From JBDSGC01 sp046594105 (GTDB lineage Bacteria; Acidobacteriota; Thermoanaerobaculia; Gp7-AA8), in NCBI GenBank assembly GCA_046594105.1, contig JBKJQB010000077.1:1-12473 (forward strand): DNA of 12,473 nucleotides, read 5' to 3'. Every line of letters starts with the position of its first letter. Position 1 is the first letter of the stretch. This document shows positions 7,319 to 12,473 of the stretch, in pieces. The notes under the pieces were generated by a model that ran no database searches, was not told the DNA's origin, and was given only the letters and a program-made list of their open reading frames with translations. Position numbers and translations under genes: made by a program.

Positions 7319-7778
7319 TCAGCGCGTGGAGCAGTTTTCGCGCAGCGTGAGGATGGATCGCCAGCAAACTGACGGCGACGCGCGACACCATCGCGCGAAG
7401 AGGCCCCCGCGGGGCCGGCGGTACCTCGCCGAACGCGCCAGCCTCACCCTCGACCTGAACGATCCTTCCGATGATCGCGCCACTTCCTTCGAGCGGCTCG
7501 TCAGGGAGCAGGTTCGCATCGCCGCGCGGCAGAATCCAACCACGACGAATGCCGGCTACGCGATGAACGATCACCTGTCCGCCGGAAAGAAATGCGATCA
7601 CGTCACCGACCTTCGCACCGCTGTCGCTCGCATCGTGGCGGCAATCGATCACCACACGTTGGCCTGGCCGGATGGCGGGCAACATACTGGTGCCGCCAAA
7701 GCTCGTCTCCAGCTGATTGCCGCTGCGCGTCCAGATGTCCGCGACCGCGGCCAGCTGCTGCGGCGTGAGCCGCTCCAT
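7251..7778 (-). CDS. S24/S26-fold serine peptidase, Ser-His type; candidate leader peptidase
   Basis: 175 residues, ATG start 8 bases after the upstream gene. GTSMLPAIRPGQRVVID (29-45) has the nucleophile S31. VGDVIAF (57-63) and VIVHRVAGI (69-77) match the SipW/Sec11 branch, in which a His (here H72) replaces the catalytic Lys of bacterial signal peptidase I. WILPRGDAN (81-89) is the usual next block. No membrane helix precedes S31, unlike true signal peptidases, so the active site is probably cytoplasmic or only peripherally attached; a weak hydrophobic region lies near 150-168. As the last gene of a RiPP operon, with no lasso-type B2 protease in view, it may cut the leader from the precursor. 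That role is inference. Its tail overlaps the convergent HTTM gene. Confidence 0.8.
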   Translation of the reverse strand: MERLTPQQLAAVADIWTRSGNQLETSFGGTSMLPAIRPGQRVVIDCRHDASDSGAKVGDVIAFLSGGQVIVHRVAGIRRGWILPRGDANLLPDEPLEGSGAIIGRIVQVEGEAGAFGEVPPAPRGPLRAMVSRVAVSLLAIHPHAARKLLHALITLRRYSTAATMLLLRRGRPPQ

Positions 7779-7786
7779 GCGGCGCT

Positions 7787-8479
7787 TCAGTCCCCGACAG
7801 ACCCCTCGAGAAGGCCCGTCTCCCGCATCACGCTTTCGTCGAGGGTCATCGGGATAATGGCATCGCCAGCGATCAGCTTGAACGCGGCATTGGCCTGCGT
7901 GACGCCGCGCACAACGTCGAGGGCGACACGGCCGTTTCGCTGCACCAGTTTCTCGATCCAGCGGTTGGCGTACCGCACATGCTGAATCTCATCCGCCAGC
8001 TGTGCGTCGAACAGGGCGACCAGGTCGTGCTCGCCAGCATCCCGGACCGCCTCCAACCCTTCGCCGATAGCCTGGATCCCCGCTGCTTCGAAACTGCGGT
8101 TCTGGACTGCCAGACGACCGACCAACGTGTCGATCCTCATTACCATCCTGTATTCAAAACAAAGCACCGGATGCGCTCCGACCACGCCACCTCGTGCCTC
8201 ATAGGCTCGCCGGAACATCTCGACGTGTCGCGACTCGTCGGCGCATTGGCGGGCAATGGCCATTCGCAGGTCCCAGTCCGCATCCGGAAAATCCGCGATG
8301 TTCCGCGCCGCGATCTCCACACCGTTGACTTCTTCGTGCATCTGCCGGTGCAGGAACTCGCGTTTCATGAGACCGTCGTCCTCGTACAGGTTCTCCATCT
8401 CCGACCAGACCTCGACGACCTGGAATCGTGGGTCGCGAACCGGCGCCTCCGCGAACAGCGCGGGGTCAAGCTTCGTCAC
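7787..8479 (-). CDS. DUF455 ferritin-like protein (copy 2), probable diiron enzyme
   Basis: 230 residues. The start chosen is the GTG that overlaps the upstream stop (GTGA, 8476-8479); GAGG lies seven bases before it. The frame is open to 8659 but that part is the other gene. Ferritin-like metal ligands are in place: E50 and E55 in HEEVNGVE (48-55), E82xxH85 in ADESRH, E131 in SFEAAG, and E164xxH167 in ADEIQHVRYANRW. This is the DUF455 pattern, related to diiron proteins such as the tRNA hydroxylase MiaE. Such proteins can activate O2 for hydroxylation or oxidation. Beside a RiPP precursor the likely role is oxidation of the peptide, but no substrate is shown. It is a close paralogue of the upstream gene. 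Confidence 0.87.
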   Translation of the reverse strand: MTKLDPALFAEAPVRDPRFQVVEVWSEMENLYEDDGLMKREFLHRQMHEEVNGVEIAARNIADFPDADWDLRMAIARQCADESRHVEMFRRAYEARGGVVGAHPVLCFEYRMVMRIDTLVGRLAVQNRSFEAAGIQAIGEGLEAVRDAGEHDLVALFDAQLADEIQHVRYANRWIEKLVQRNGRVALDVVRGVTQANAAFKLIAGDAIIPMTLDESVMRETGLLEGSVGD

Positions 8480-9282
8480 CGCGCAGCCTCGCCAGCGGGT
8501 TCCGGCAACAGCGATCGAAACCCCGCCTGTTTCAGGATGACGGCGATCTCCTCTTCGGAAAAGTCGGCGAGTTTGCGGTCCTCGACGTTGACGGCGGGAA
8601 CGCTCGTCCCCGGAGAAGAAAAGACCTTGCCCACGGCGTTCTGATCCCCCTCGCGCCATACCAGTCGCTGGTTCGCATCGGCGAGAAAGCGAATGGCCAT
8701 CGCCACTTTCAGCAGTACGCGGCGGTCGTCTTCGGCGAGCTTCCTGATCCAGCGATTGGCGAACCTCACGTGCTGGATCTCGTCGGCCAGGATCGCATCG
8801 AGCACGGCGGCAGTTTCGTGGTCTCCTAAGTCGCGGAAACTACGGGCCAGGGCGCCGACCACATCCATCGCCCCCGCCTCGAATGTCCGATTCTGGGTTG
8901 CCAGTCGTCCCGCCATGTTGTCGATGGCCGAAGTGACACACCACTCGAAAACCGAGATGGGAAACTCTCCCTTTGCTCCGCCCATCTGCACCAGCCTGCG
9001 ATGCAACGCCGAGACGTGACGTGACTCGTCCCAACTCTGACGCGCCAGTTCCATTCGCAACGCCCACGGAGCGTCAGGAAAGTCGACGAGACATTGTGCC
9101 GCGATGTCGAGACTGGTGATCTCGTTGCTCATGTGACGGTGGACGGTTTCGCGCCGGGCAACCTCGGACGTCCCCTCGTACTCGTGCATTTCGCTGTCGC
9201 TGTTCACGACACGAAAGCACGCATCGCGGGCCGGTTCCGCGCGTAGCTGCAAGCCCTTCAGGTCGACGTATCCGATGTCCAA
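8476..9282 (-). CDS. DUF455 ferritin-like protein (copy 1) with C-terminal extension
   Basis: 268 residues from TTG 9282, chosen because GGGAGG lies five bases before it, it comes after the upstream stop, and the resulting N-terminus (DIGYVDLKGLQLRAEPARD) aligns in length with the paralogue. A GTG at 9330 is in frame but inside the upstream gene and lacks a Shine-Dalgarno. Metal ligands: E54 in SNEITSLD, E86xxH89 in DESRH, E135 in TFEAGA, E168xxH171 in ADEIQHVRFANRW. The second acidic residue of helix 1 is D59 here, where the paralogue has Glu. Residues 216-268 are an extension absent from the other copy, including FSEEEIAVILKQAGF. Probable diiron oxidase or oxygenase, substrate unknown; the two copies may form a heterodimer. 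Confidence 0.85.
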   Translation of the reverse strand: MDIGYVDLKGLQLRAEPARDACFRVVNSDSEMHEYEGTSEVARRETVHRHMSNEITSLDIAAQCLVDFPDAPWALRMELARQSWDESRHVSALHRRLVQMGGAKGEFPISVFEWCVTSAIDNMAGRLATQNRTFEAGAMDVVGALARSFRDLGDHETAAVLDAILADEIQHVRFANRWIRKLAEDDRRVLLKVAMAIRFLADANQRLVWREGDQNAVGKVFSSPGTSVPAVNVEDRKLADFSEEEIAVILKQAGFRSLLPEPAGEAAR

Positions 9283-9287
9283 GCCGT

Positions 9288-9293
9288 CCTCCC
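9288..9293 (-). promoter_or_regulatory. Ribosome binding site deciding a TTG start
   Basis: On the minus strand GGGAGG is followed by a five-base spacer (ACGGC) and TTG at 9282-9280. It lies in the short region just after the stop of the gene ending at 9299, and supports TTG over the GTG at 9330 as start of the DUF455 gene. Confidence 0.55.
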
Positions 9294-9298
9294 ATGAA

Positions 9299-9808
9299 TC
9301 ACGCGACAACCGATGGAATCGCACTCTCACGCCCAGCGAAGGCGTCGATTTTCGTCATCGTCACACCGATCGCGCCTCGGAGCTGATTTGCCTCCTGGCG
9401 CTGACGCTCCAACTCGCGGAGGATGCGTTCGATGATCACCACCGAAGGCTCATCCAGAAGATGGTCCGTTGCCTCAAGGTATGCCTGATACCGACGGATC
9501 AGCCCGGGCATGACCACGTCGTACAGGAGCCCCAGCCGATCGGCTGTCGTTAAAGCTTCCTTCAGGTTGTTGAGCAAAGCGAGGTAATCGCCGGCAGGAG
9601 TTCGAGTGTAATGCTCCGGCTGTCGCAACTCGAACGTTCGCTTGCCCAGCCAGTCGGCATGCTGCGCGAAGTTCCAGATGTGACGGCCGAAGAGCACCTT
9701 CACTTCCATCTCCGGCGTGAGTGGGGTCCAGAACGCAGCGGTTTCCATCAGCCGCACCTCGATGAAGCGGAAGGTGCCGATGGCATCGGCTTTCTCACGA
9801 ACATTCAT
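9299..9808 (-). CDS. Helical protein of unknown family, possibly ferritin-like
   Basis: 169 residues. ATG overlaps the stop of the kinase gene (ATGA, 9805-9808). The protein appears all-helical: FRFIEVRLMETAAFWTPLTP, then EMEVKVLFGRHIWNFAQHADWLGKR (33-57) with E35, H43 and H50, then TDHLLDEPSVVIIERILREL (114-133). Acidic residues and histidines spaced along helices, and the DEPSVVIIERIL segment, recall ferritin-like proteins, and the gene lies directly before two DUF455 genes. I cannot assign a full ligand set, so the family is tentative. It may be a partner or accessory subunit of the two ferritin-like enzymes. The coding potential is well supported by the tight overlap at its start and the short gap to the next gene. 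Confidence 0.78.
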   Translation of the reverse strand: MNVREKADAIGTFRFIEVRLMETAAFWTPLTPEMEVKVLFGRHIWNFAQHADWLGKRTFELRQPEHYTRTPAGDYLALLNNLKEALTTADRLGLLYDVVMPGLIRRYQAYLEATDHLLDEPSVVIIERILRELERQRQEANQLRGAIGVTMTKIDAFAGRESAIPSVVA

Positions 9809-10866
9809 ACGAATCTGTTTTCCATGACGCTCGCGACGAGCGACGAGGTCTGATCGGGATCCCCTGGACGGAGTCGGAAGATCATAGCGGAAGAAAGCAT
9901 CCGGGCCATCTGGAAAACACGAGTGGTGCGCGGCGCACTGACCAGTGAGCTCACCACGGGTTGCAGCGCTGCCAACTCCTTTCTGCCACCCACGATCTCC
10001 CTCAACTGAGGCTCCGCTGCAAACCCATCCAGAAACACGATCGCGCGGAGGGGCACCGGGTGTGCGCGGCTCATCGCCAGGAACTTGCCTACGTCGACCC
10101 GGACGATCTGGTCCCCCGGTTCCAGTCCCGCTTCGATCAATTTCTCGTGGACCACCCGCGATCGCGGCCCCGGCTTGATCCCCACCGGGCGGAGAAACGG
10201 CTCGAGCGTTCCGGTGGCCGGTACATAGCAGGCCGTCTCGTCACCCAGCAGCGGAAACCCGCGCGCCGCGAGGGCCAGCGAGGTGGTGGATTTGCCGGCA
10301 CCCTTGGGACCGACGAACATCACCCCGCCGTCGGATACCGCCACCGTGGCCGCATGAAAAAAAATCGCATCCGGGCGGAGACGATAGATTCTATGAAGCA
10401 GAAGAAATCCGATTGCGGCACGCCAGCGGTCACGCTTGTGAAAGATGCAATCGACGCCGCGGAACCAGAAGAGCGGCTCCCGATCATCGAGGTAGGAGAA
10501 ACCAATCCACCCCGGCTCGGGGGTCGCGCATCGACGGAAGGGAAAATCGTTGGATTCAAGGCCGAGAATCAGGTCATCAGGAGTGAGTGCCGCGGGGTCG
10601 GCATCAATACGAAGCAGTCCGTAGCTAAAATCGGATCCGCCTGCGAAGGCGTGAACGATCGCTCTCGTCGAAACCGGGGGACCGTCTGCTACATCCGGAG
10701 GACCTAGCGTTTTCGCGATCTCGCTGCTGAGCAGTTCGTCATCGCTGTAAAGCTCCAACTCGACGCCACCGAGGCGGAAGCGTTGGAAAGAAAAATCCCG
10801 GACCGGCCGCGCGGCCAGATCCAGGATTCTTTCGTGAAGCGGAGCTCCCGAGAGGCTCAATGGCAC
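9805..10866 (-). CDS. HprK-like peptide kinase (P-loop) of RiPP clusters
   Basis: 353 residues from GTG 10866, 16 bases after the precursor stop; a TTG at 10860 (GAGG six bases upstream) is an alternative that removes two residues. The C-terminal half is an HPr kinase/phosphorylase-like P-loop domain: FFHAATVAV with H171, Walker A GPKGAGKST (186-194), and FPLLGDETACYV (204-215) with D209. Residues 1-140 form an unrelated N-terminal region (FQRFRLGGVELELYSDDELL). Relatives in lasso peptide clusters phosphorylate a Ser of the precursor or product. Here the predicted core has Ser and three Thr, so side-chain phosphorylation of the peptide is a reasonable role, either as final decoration or to set up elimination. 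Which residue is used is not shown. Confidence 0.85.
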   Translation of the reverse strand: MPLSLSGAPLHERILDLAARPVRDFSFQRFRLGGVELELYSDDELLSSEIAKTLGPPDVADGPPVSTRAIVHAFAGGSDFSYGLLRIDADPAALTPDDLILGLESNDFPFRRCATPEPGWIGFSYLDDREPLFWFRGVDCIFHKRDRWRAAIGFLLLHRIYRLRPDAIFFHAATVAVSDGGVMFVGPKGAGKSTTSLALAARGFPLLGDETACYVPATGTLEPFLRPVGIKPGPRSRVVHEKLIEAGLEPGDQIVRVDVGKFLAMSRAHPVPLRAIVFLDGFAAEPQLREIVGGRKELAALQPVVSSLVSAPRTTRVFQMARMLSSAMIFRLRPGDPDQTSSLVASVMENRFV

Positions 10867-10882
10867 CCTCGGCGACGGCTGA

Positions 10883-11041
10883 TCAGCAGCCGCCCGTGGT
10901 CCACCATCCCATCATCGACTGGGTAATCTGGAAGGTGTTCAGGATCTGGCGCTCGGTCATCACCTCGAGGTGCGGAGCCTCATAGCGAGGGCGATCGGTG
11001 ACTTTGGTTTCCGGTGCCGGGGCAGGTACGTTCTTATCCAT
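10883..11041 (-). CDS. RiPP precursor peptide, 52 residues, C-terminal Cys
   Basis: ATG (11041-11039) to TGA (10885-10883), with AGGGGAG three bases before the ATG. The peptide has a Pro-rich polar N-terminus (NVPAPAPETK), then YEAPHLEVM at 20-28: the Y-x-x-P-x-L motif that PqqD-like recognition elements bind in lasso precursors. Counting Tyr as -17, as in lasso leaders, puts Thr36 at -1 or -2, and the core would be QITQSMMGWWTTGGC with or without the preceding Phe. The core is rich in Gln, Met, Trp and Thr, has no Asp or Glu, and ends in Cys. It lies between the PqqD-like and HprK-like genes, where a precursor is expected, and the flavoprotein two genes upstream belongs to a family that decarboxylates C-terminal Cys. 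Small size is typical. That it is a precursor is strongly supported; the cleavage site is inferred. Confidence 0.85.
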   Translation of the reverse strand: MDKNVPAPAPETKVTDRPRYEAPHLEVMTERQILNTFQITQSMMGWWTTGGC

Positions 11042-11095
11042 GGTCTCCCCTTCTTCCTATGATTGCGTTGTTTTCGCTGTCAGTGTTCGCTTAGT
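11042..11095 (-). other. Short gap before the precursor gene
   Basis: This 54-base gap is the longest non-coding stretch in the minus-strand operon and is visibly more AT-rich than its surroundings. It holds the AGGGGAG ribosome binding site of the precursor. A CTGACA hexamer is present but no good -10 follows at 16-18 bases, so I do not call a promoter. No terminator-like hairpin is seen. Confidence 0.4.
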
Positions 11096-11371
11096 TTATG
11101 TCGCGGCGACCCGGGCGTCAACAAGCAGGCCCAGCGAGAGCAACTCTCCAATTGCCTTCTGGACGTCCGCAGCGACCTCCGGAGCATCTGCCCCATCGAA
11201 CTCCAGCGTGAGGTCGTTGACCAGCGAATCGAGAGACTCCGGATGCTCGCACTGCCTCCAGATGAAGGACATGGTGGGGTTCAGCATGTAGAACTGGGAG
11301 GATTTCGGGTTGAACAACATGACCTCTGATTGCAGAGGAGCTGCCTCGATCTCAGGATTGCGCTGGTACAT
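11096..11371 (-). CDS. Stand-alone PqqD-family RiPP recognition element
   Basis: 91 residues, ATG start 51 bases after the flavoprotein stop; no other start codon is available in between. The sequence follows the PqqD pattern: EVMLFNPKSSQFYMLNPTMSFIW (16-38; strands, then the LN-T-S-IW helix), a Pro-Ser-led helix (PESLDSLVNDLTLEF, 44-58) and AADVQKAIGELLSLGLLVD (67-85). PqqD-like proteins are winged helix-turn-helix domains that grip the leader peptide and present it to the modifying enzymes; in lasso systems this is the B1 protein and the contacts are the leader Tyr, Pro and Leu. The precursor encoded directly downstream has exactly such a motif. It is separated from the precursor by 54 bases. 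Confidence 0.92.
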   Translation of the reverse strand: MYQRNPEIEAAPLQSEVMLFNPKSSQFYMLNPTMSFIWRQCEHPESLDSLVNDLTLEFDGADAPEVAADVQKAIGELLSLGLLVDARVAAT

Positions 11372-11422
11372 GCCTTCGCCCTCGAACCGCTTCCAGAAGC
11401 TTAGCGGCGAGGTCCCGTCTCG

Positions 11423-12028
11423 TCAACGTGCATCCTTGATCCGGTTTGCCCTCCCGAATTTCGATCCGGAGGCAACCGCGGCTCCCATCTGGGCCAGCAA
11501 CGCAGGCATCGGAAAAGGTCCTTGCGCATCGACCCCTTCGCGAGTGGCCACCTCGTAGGCCTGCACCGGTACCAGAACGGCGTAACCATCCGATCTGAGG
11601 ATCTCGAGATTCCGCTGCACGGCCGGCTGCCTCCACATCGCGTCGTTGGCGATCGGCACGAAGAGGACGGGTGCCTCTGTTGCCAGGATCAGGGCCGCGA
11701 TCAGTTCATCGGCGATCCCGTGAGCCACCTTGCCGATGATGTTGACGGTGGCTGGGTAGACCAGGACGAGATCCACACCACGACCAAGCTCAATGTGCGG
11801 CACAAAAACATCCGGGCCCTGGTCGTCGATCTCCACATACGCCTTGTGCCGGCTGGCCGCTTCTACCGAGTAAACCGAGACTAGTTTCGAAGCTGCGCGG
11901 GAGAGAACGACCTGCACGTCCTCGGCGAAGTGCTGGAGCAGCGACATGATGAATGCCGGCAACATGAAGCTCTGGTAGCCACCCGCTGCGCAGAGAACGA
12001 TCCGTCCAGCTCGCTTCGCTTCAGCCAT
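11423..12028 (-). CDS. HFCD-family flavoprotein, EpiD/LanD-like cysteine decarboxylase
   Basis: 201 residues. ATG with GGGAGG eight bases upstream; its first eight bases overlap the asparagine synthase stop. Family landmarks: the N-terminal FMN-binding loop GRIVLCAAGGYQSF (8-21), active-site His H78 in VPHIELGRGVDLVLV, the PASANT-like block YPATVNIIGKVAHGIADELI (91-110), and the substrate clamp PIANDAMW (125-132), matching PXMNXXMW except for Ala at Met. These enzymes (EpiD, MrsD, CypD, CoaC) oxidatively decarboxylate a C-terminal or peptidyl cysteine to an aminoenethiol. The only Cys is C13, so the late Cys that CoaC-type enzymes use to reduce the product is absent, which favours an EpiD-like outcome. 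No CoaB domain is fused. The precursor two genes downstream ends in Cys, a fitting substrate. Confidence 0.9.
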   Translation of the reverse strand: MAEAKRAGRIVLCAAGGYQSFMLPAFIMSLLQHFAEDVQVVLSRAASKLVSVYSVEAASRHKAYVEIDDQGPDVFVPHIELGRGVDLVLVYPATVNIIGKVAHGIADELIAALILATEAPVLFVPIANDAMWRQPAVQRNLEILRSDGYAVLVPVQAYEVATREGVDAQGPFPMPALLAQMGAAVASGSKFGRANRIKDAR

Positions 12029-12473
12029 TCGACGCCCCTCCCATCAATCCAAATTCTTCGAGCCATGCCGGCAACGCGTACAAACGCCACACTGCCCGAA
12101 AATCGTCATGCTCGCCAGCCTCGAACGCCTCCACGAATGCGCGTGCACGGGCCCGATCAATGTAAGGTACATCGTCGAGGCGCGAAACGGCAGCGCGAAC
12201 ATCATCCCGAAGCTCCCGCCGCAGCCAGAGCGGCTCCGGCGTCACGAATCCCATCTTGTCAGTGCGGTCGAGCATCGACTGGGGGATGCGTGACTTCGCC
12301 ACCTCCCGCAGGACCCTCTTACGCTCCCCAAAGCCGACCTTGACCGCGGCAGGAAGCGACAAGGCGAACTCGACGACCCGGTGATCAAGGTACGGAAGTC
12401 TGCTTTCGATCGAATGAGCCATGCCGGTTCGGTCACCGTTCAAGAGGATCGGACGCAGCCGGTACGACTTCAG
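12021..12473 (-). CDS. Asparagine synthase-like enzyme, C-terminal part (5' end outside window); possible peptide cyclase
   Basis: Open to the window edge; stop at 12021-12023. The 150 visible residues match the end of the AsnB synthetase domain: RTGMAHSIESRLPYLDHRV (compare SMAHSxExRxPxLD), then KRVLREVAKSRIPQSMLDR, DKMGFVTPEPLWLRRELRD and WRLYALPAWLEEFGL. Enzymes of this fold adenylate a carboxylate and transfer an amine to it; in lasso clusters the C protein closes the macrolactam this way. The neighbouring PqqD-like, HprK-like and precursor genes point to that role rather than free asparagine synthesis, yet the predicted core offers no acidic side chain. The N-terminal glutaminase domain, present in true AsnB, would lie outside the window and cannot be judged. 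Confidence 0.88.
   Translation of the reverse strand: MKSYRLRPILLNGDRTGMAHSIESRLPYLDHRVVEFALSLPAAVKVGFGERKRVLREVAKSRIPQSMLDRTDKMGFVTPEPLWLRRELRDDVRAAVSRLDDVPYIDRARARAFVEAFEAGEHDDFRAVWRLYALPAWLEEFGLMGGASNG

Noticed and set aside
7326..8644. Two plus-strand open frames of about 220 codons
   Set aside because: Shadows of the peptidase and the DUF455 gene, both of which show catalytic or metal-ligand motifs on the minus strand.
9961..10707. A 248-codon open frame on the plus strand
   Set aside because: Antisense to the HprK-like kinase with its clear Walker A; the product is Arg/Pro-rich without motifs.
11042..11095. A promoter for the precursor gene
   Set aside because: CTGACA is present, but no hexamer at the right spacing matches a -10 box in more than three positions; the gap could simply hold the ribosome binding site.
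11423..12028. Housekeeping CoaBC (Dfp)
   Set aside because: No CoaB domain, no reductive Cys, and a position between an AsnB-like gene and a PqqD-like gene rather than near dut or other housekeeping genes.
10883..12473. A standard lasso peptide cluster
   Set aside because: Leader motif, PqqD-like, HprK-like and AsnB-like genes fit, but the core has no Asp/Glu acceptor, no B2 protease is seen, and a LanD-like flavoprotein and ferritin-like proteins are foreign to that class.

Overview
The window is 12.5 kb of GC-rich bacterial DNA (roughly 60% G+C by eye). Genes are tightly packed, with many ATGA or GTGA stop/start overlaps and several GTG/TTG starts. No rRNA, tRNA, IS element, CRISPR or phage gene is visible, and no gene-free stretch exceeds about 60 bases. 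The style would fit Acidobacteriota, Gemmatimonadota or Proteobacteria, but nothing here fixes the phylum.

Left half (1-7318, + strand): one probable operon of nine genes, nearly all overlapping by a few bases. They are an MBOAT O-acyltransferase (5' end outside the window), a formyltransferase with an intact Asn-His-Asp triad, an unrecognised polytopic membrane protein with intramembrane histidines, a small membrane protein with a QIDAWPF motif, an HTTM protein (vitamin K-dependent gamma-carboxylase-like fold), a fatty-acid-hydroxylase/sterol-desaturase family enzyme, a SAM methyltransferase, a second QIDAWPF protein and a second HTTM protein. The QIDAWPF + HTTM pair is a visible duplication. 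The set looks like a membrane-located tailoring pathway (acyl transfer, formylation, hydroxylation, methylation) with unknown substrate.

Right half (12473-7251, - strand): a second operon converging on the first. In transcription order it has an asparagine-synthase-like enzyme (5' end outside the window), an EpiD/LanD-like HFCD flavoprotein, a stand-alone PqqD-like leader-binding protein, a 52-residue precursor peptide, an HprK-like kinase, a helical protein of possible ferritin-like type, two DUF455 ferritin-like proteins and a serine peptidase of the S24/S26 fold. I read this as a RiPP (ribosomally made, post-translationally modified peptide) biosynthetic cluster.

The precursor has a lasso-type leader motif (Y-x-x-P-x-L) in the same register as known lasso leaders. 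Its predicted 15-16 residue core ends in WWTTGGC and has no Asp/Glu to serve as a lasso-ring acceptor. A C-terminal Cys next to an HFCD flavoprotein suggests oxidative decarboxylation to an aminoenethiol. The combination of lasso-style genes (AsnB-like, PqqD, HprK-like), a LanD-like decarboxylase and diiron ferritin-like proteins does not match any RiPP class I know, and is the main candidate for an undescribed system. The two operons meet tail to tail with a 68-base coding overlap. Whether they serve the same product is unknown.
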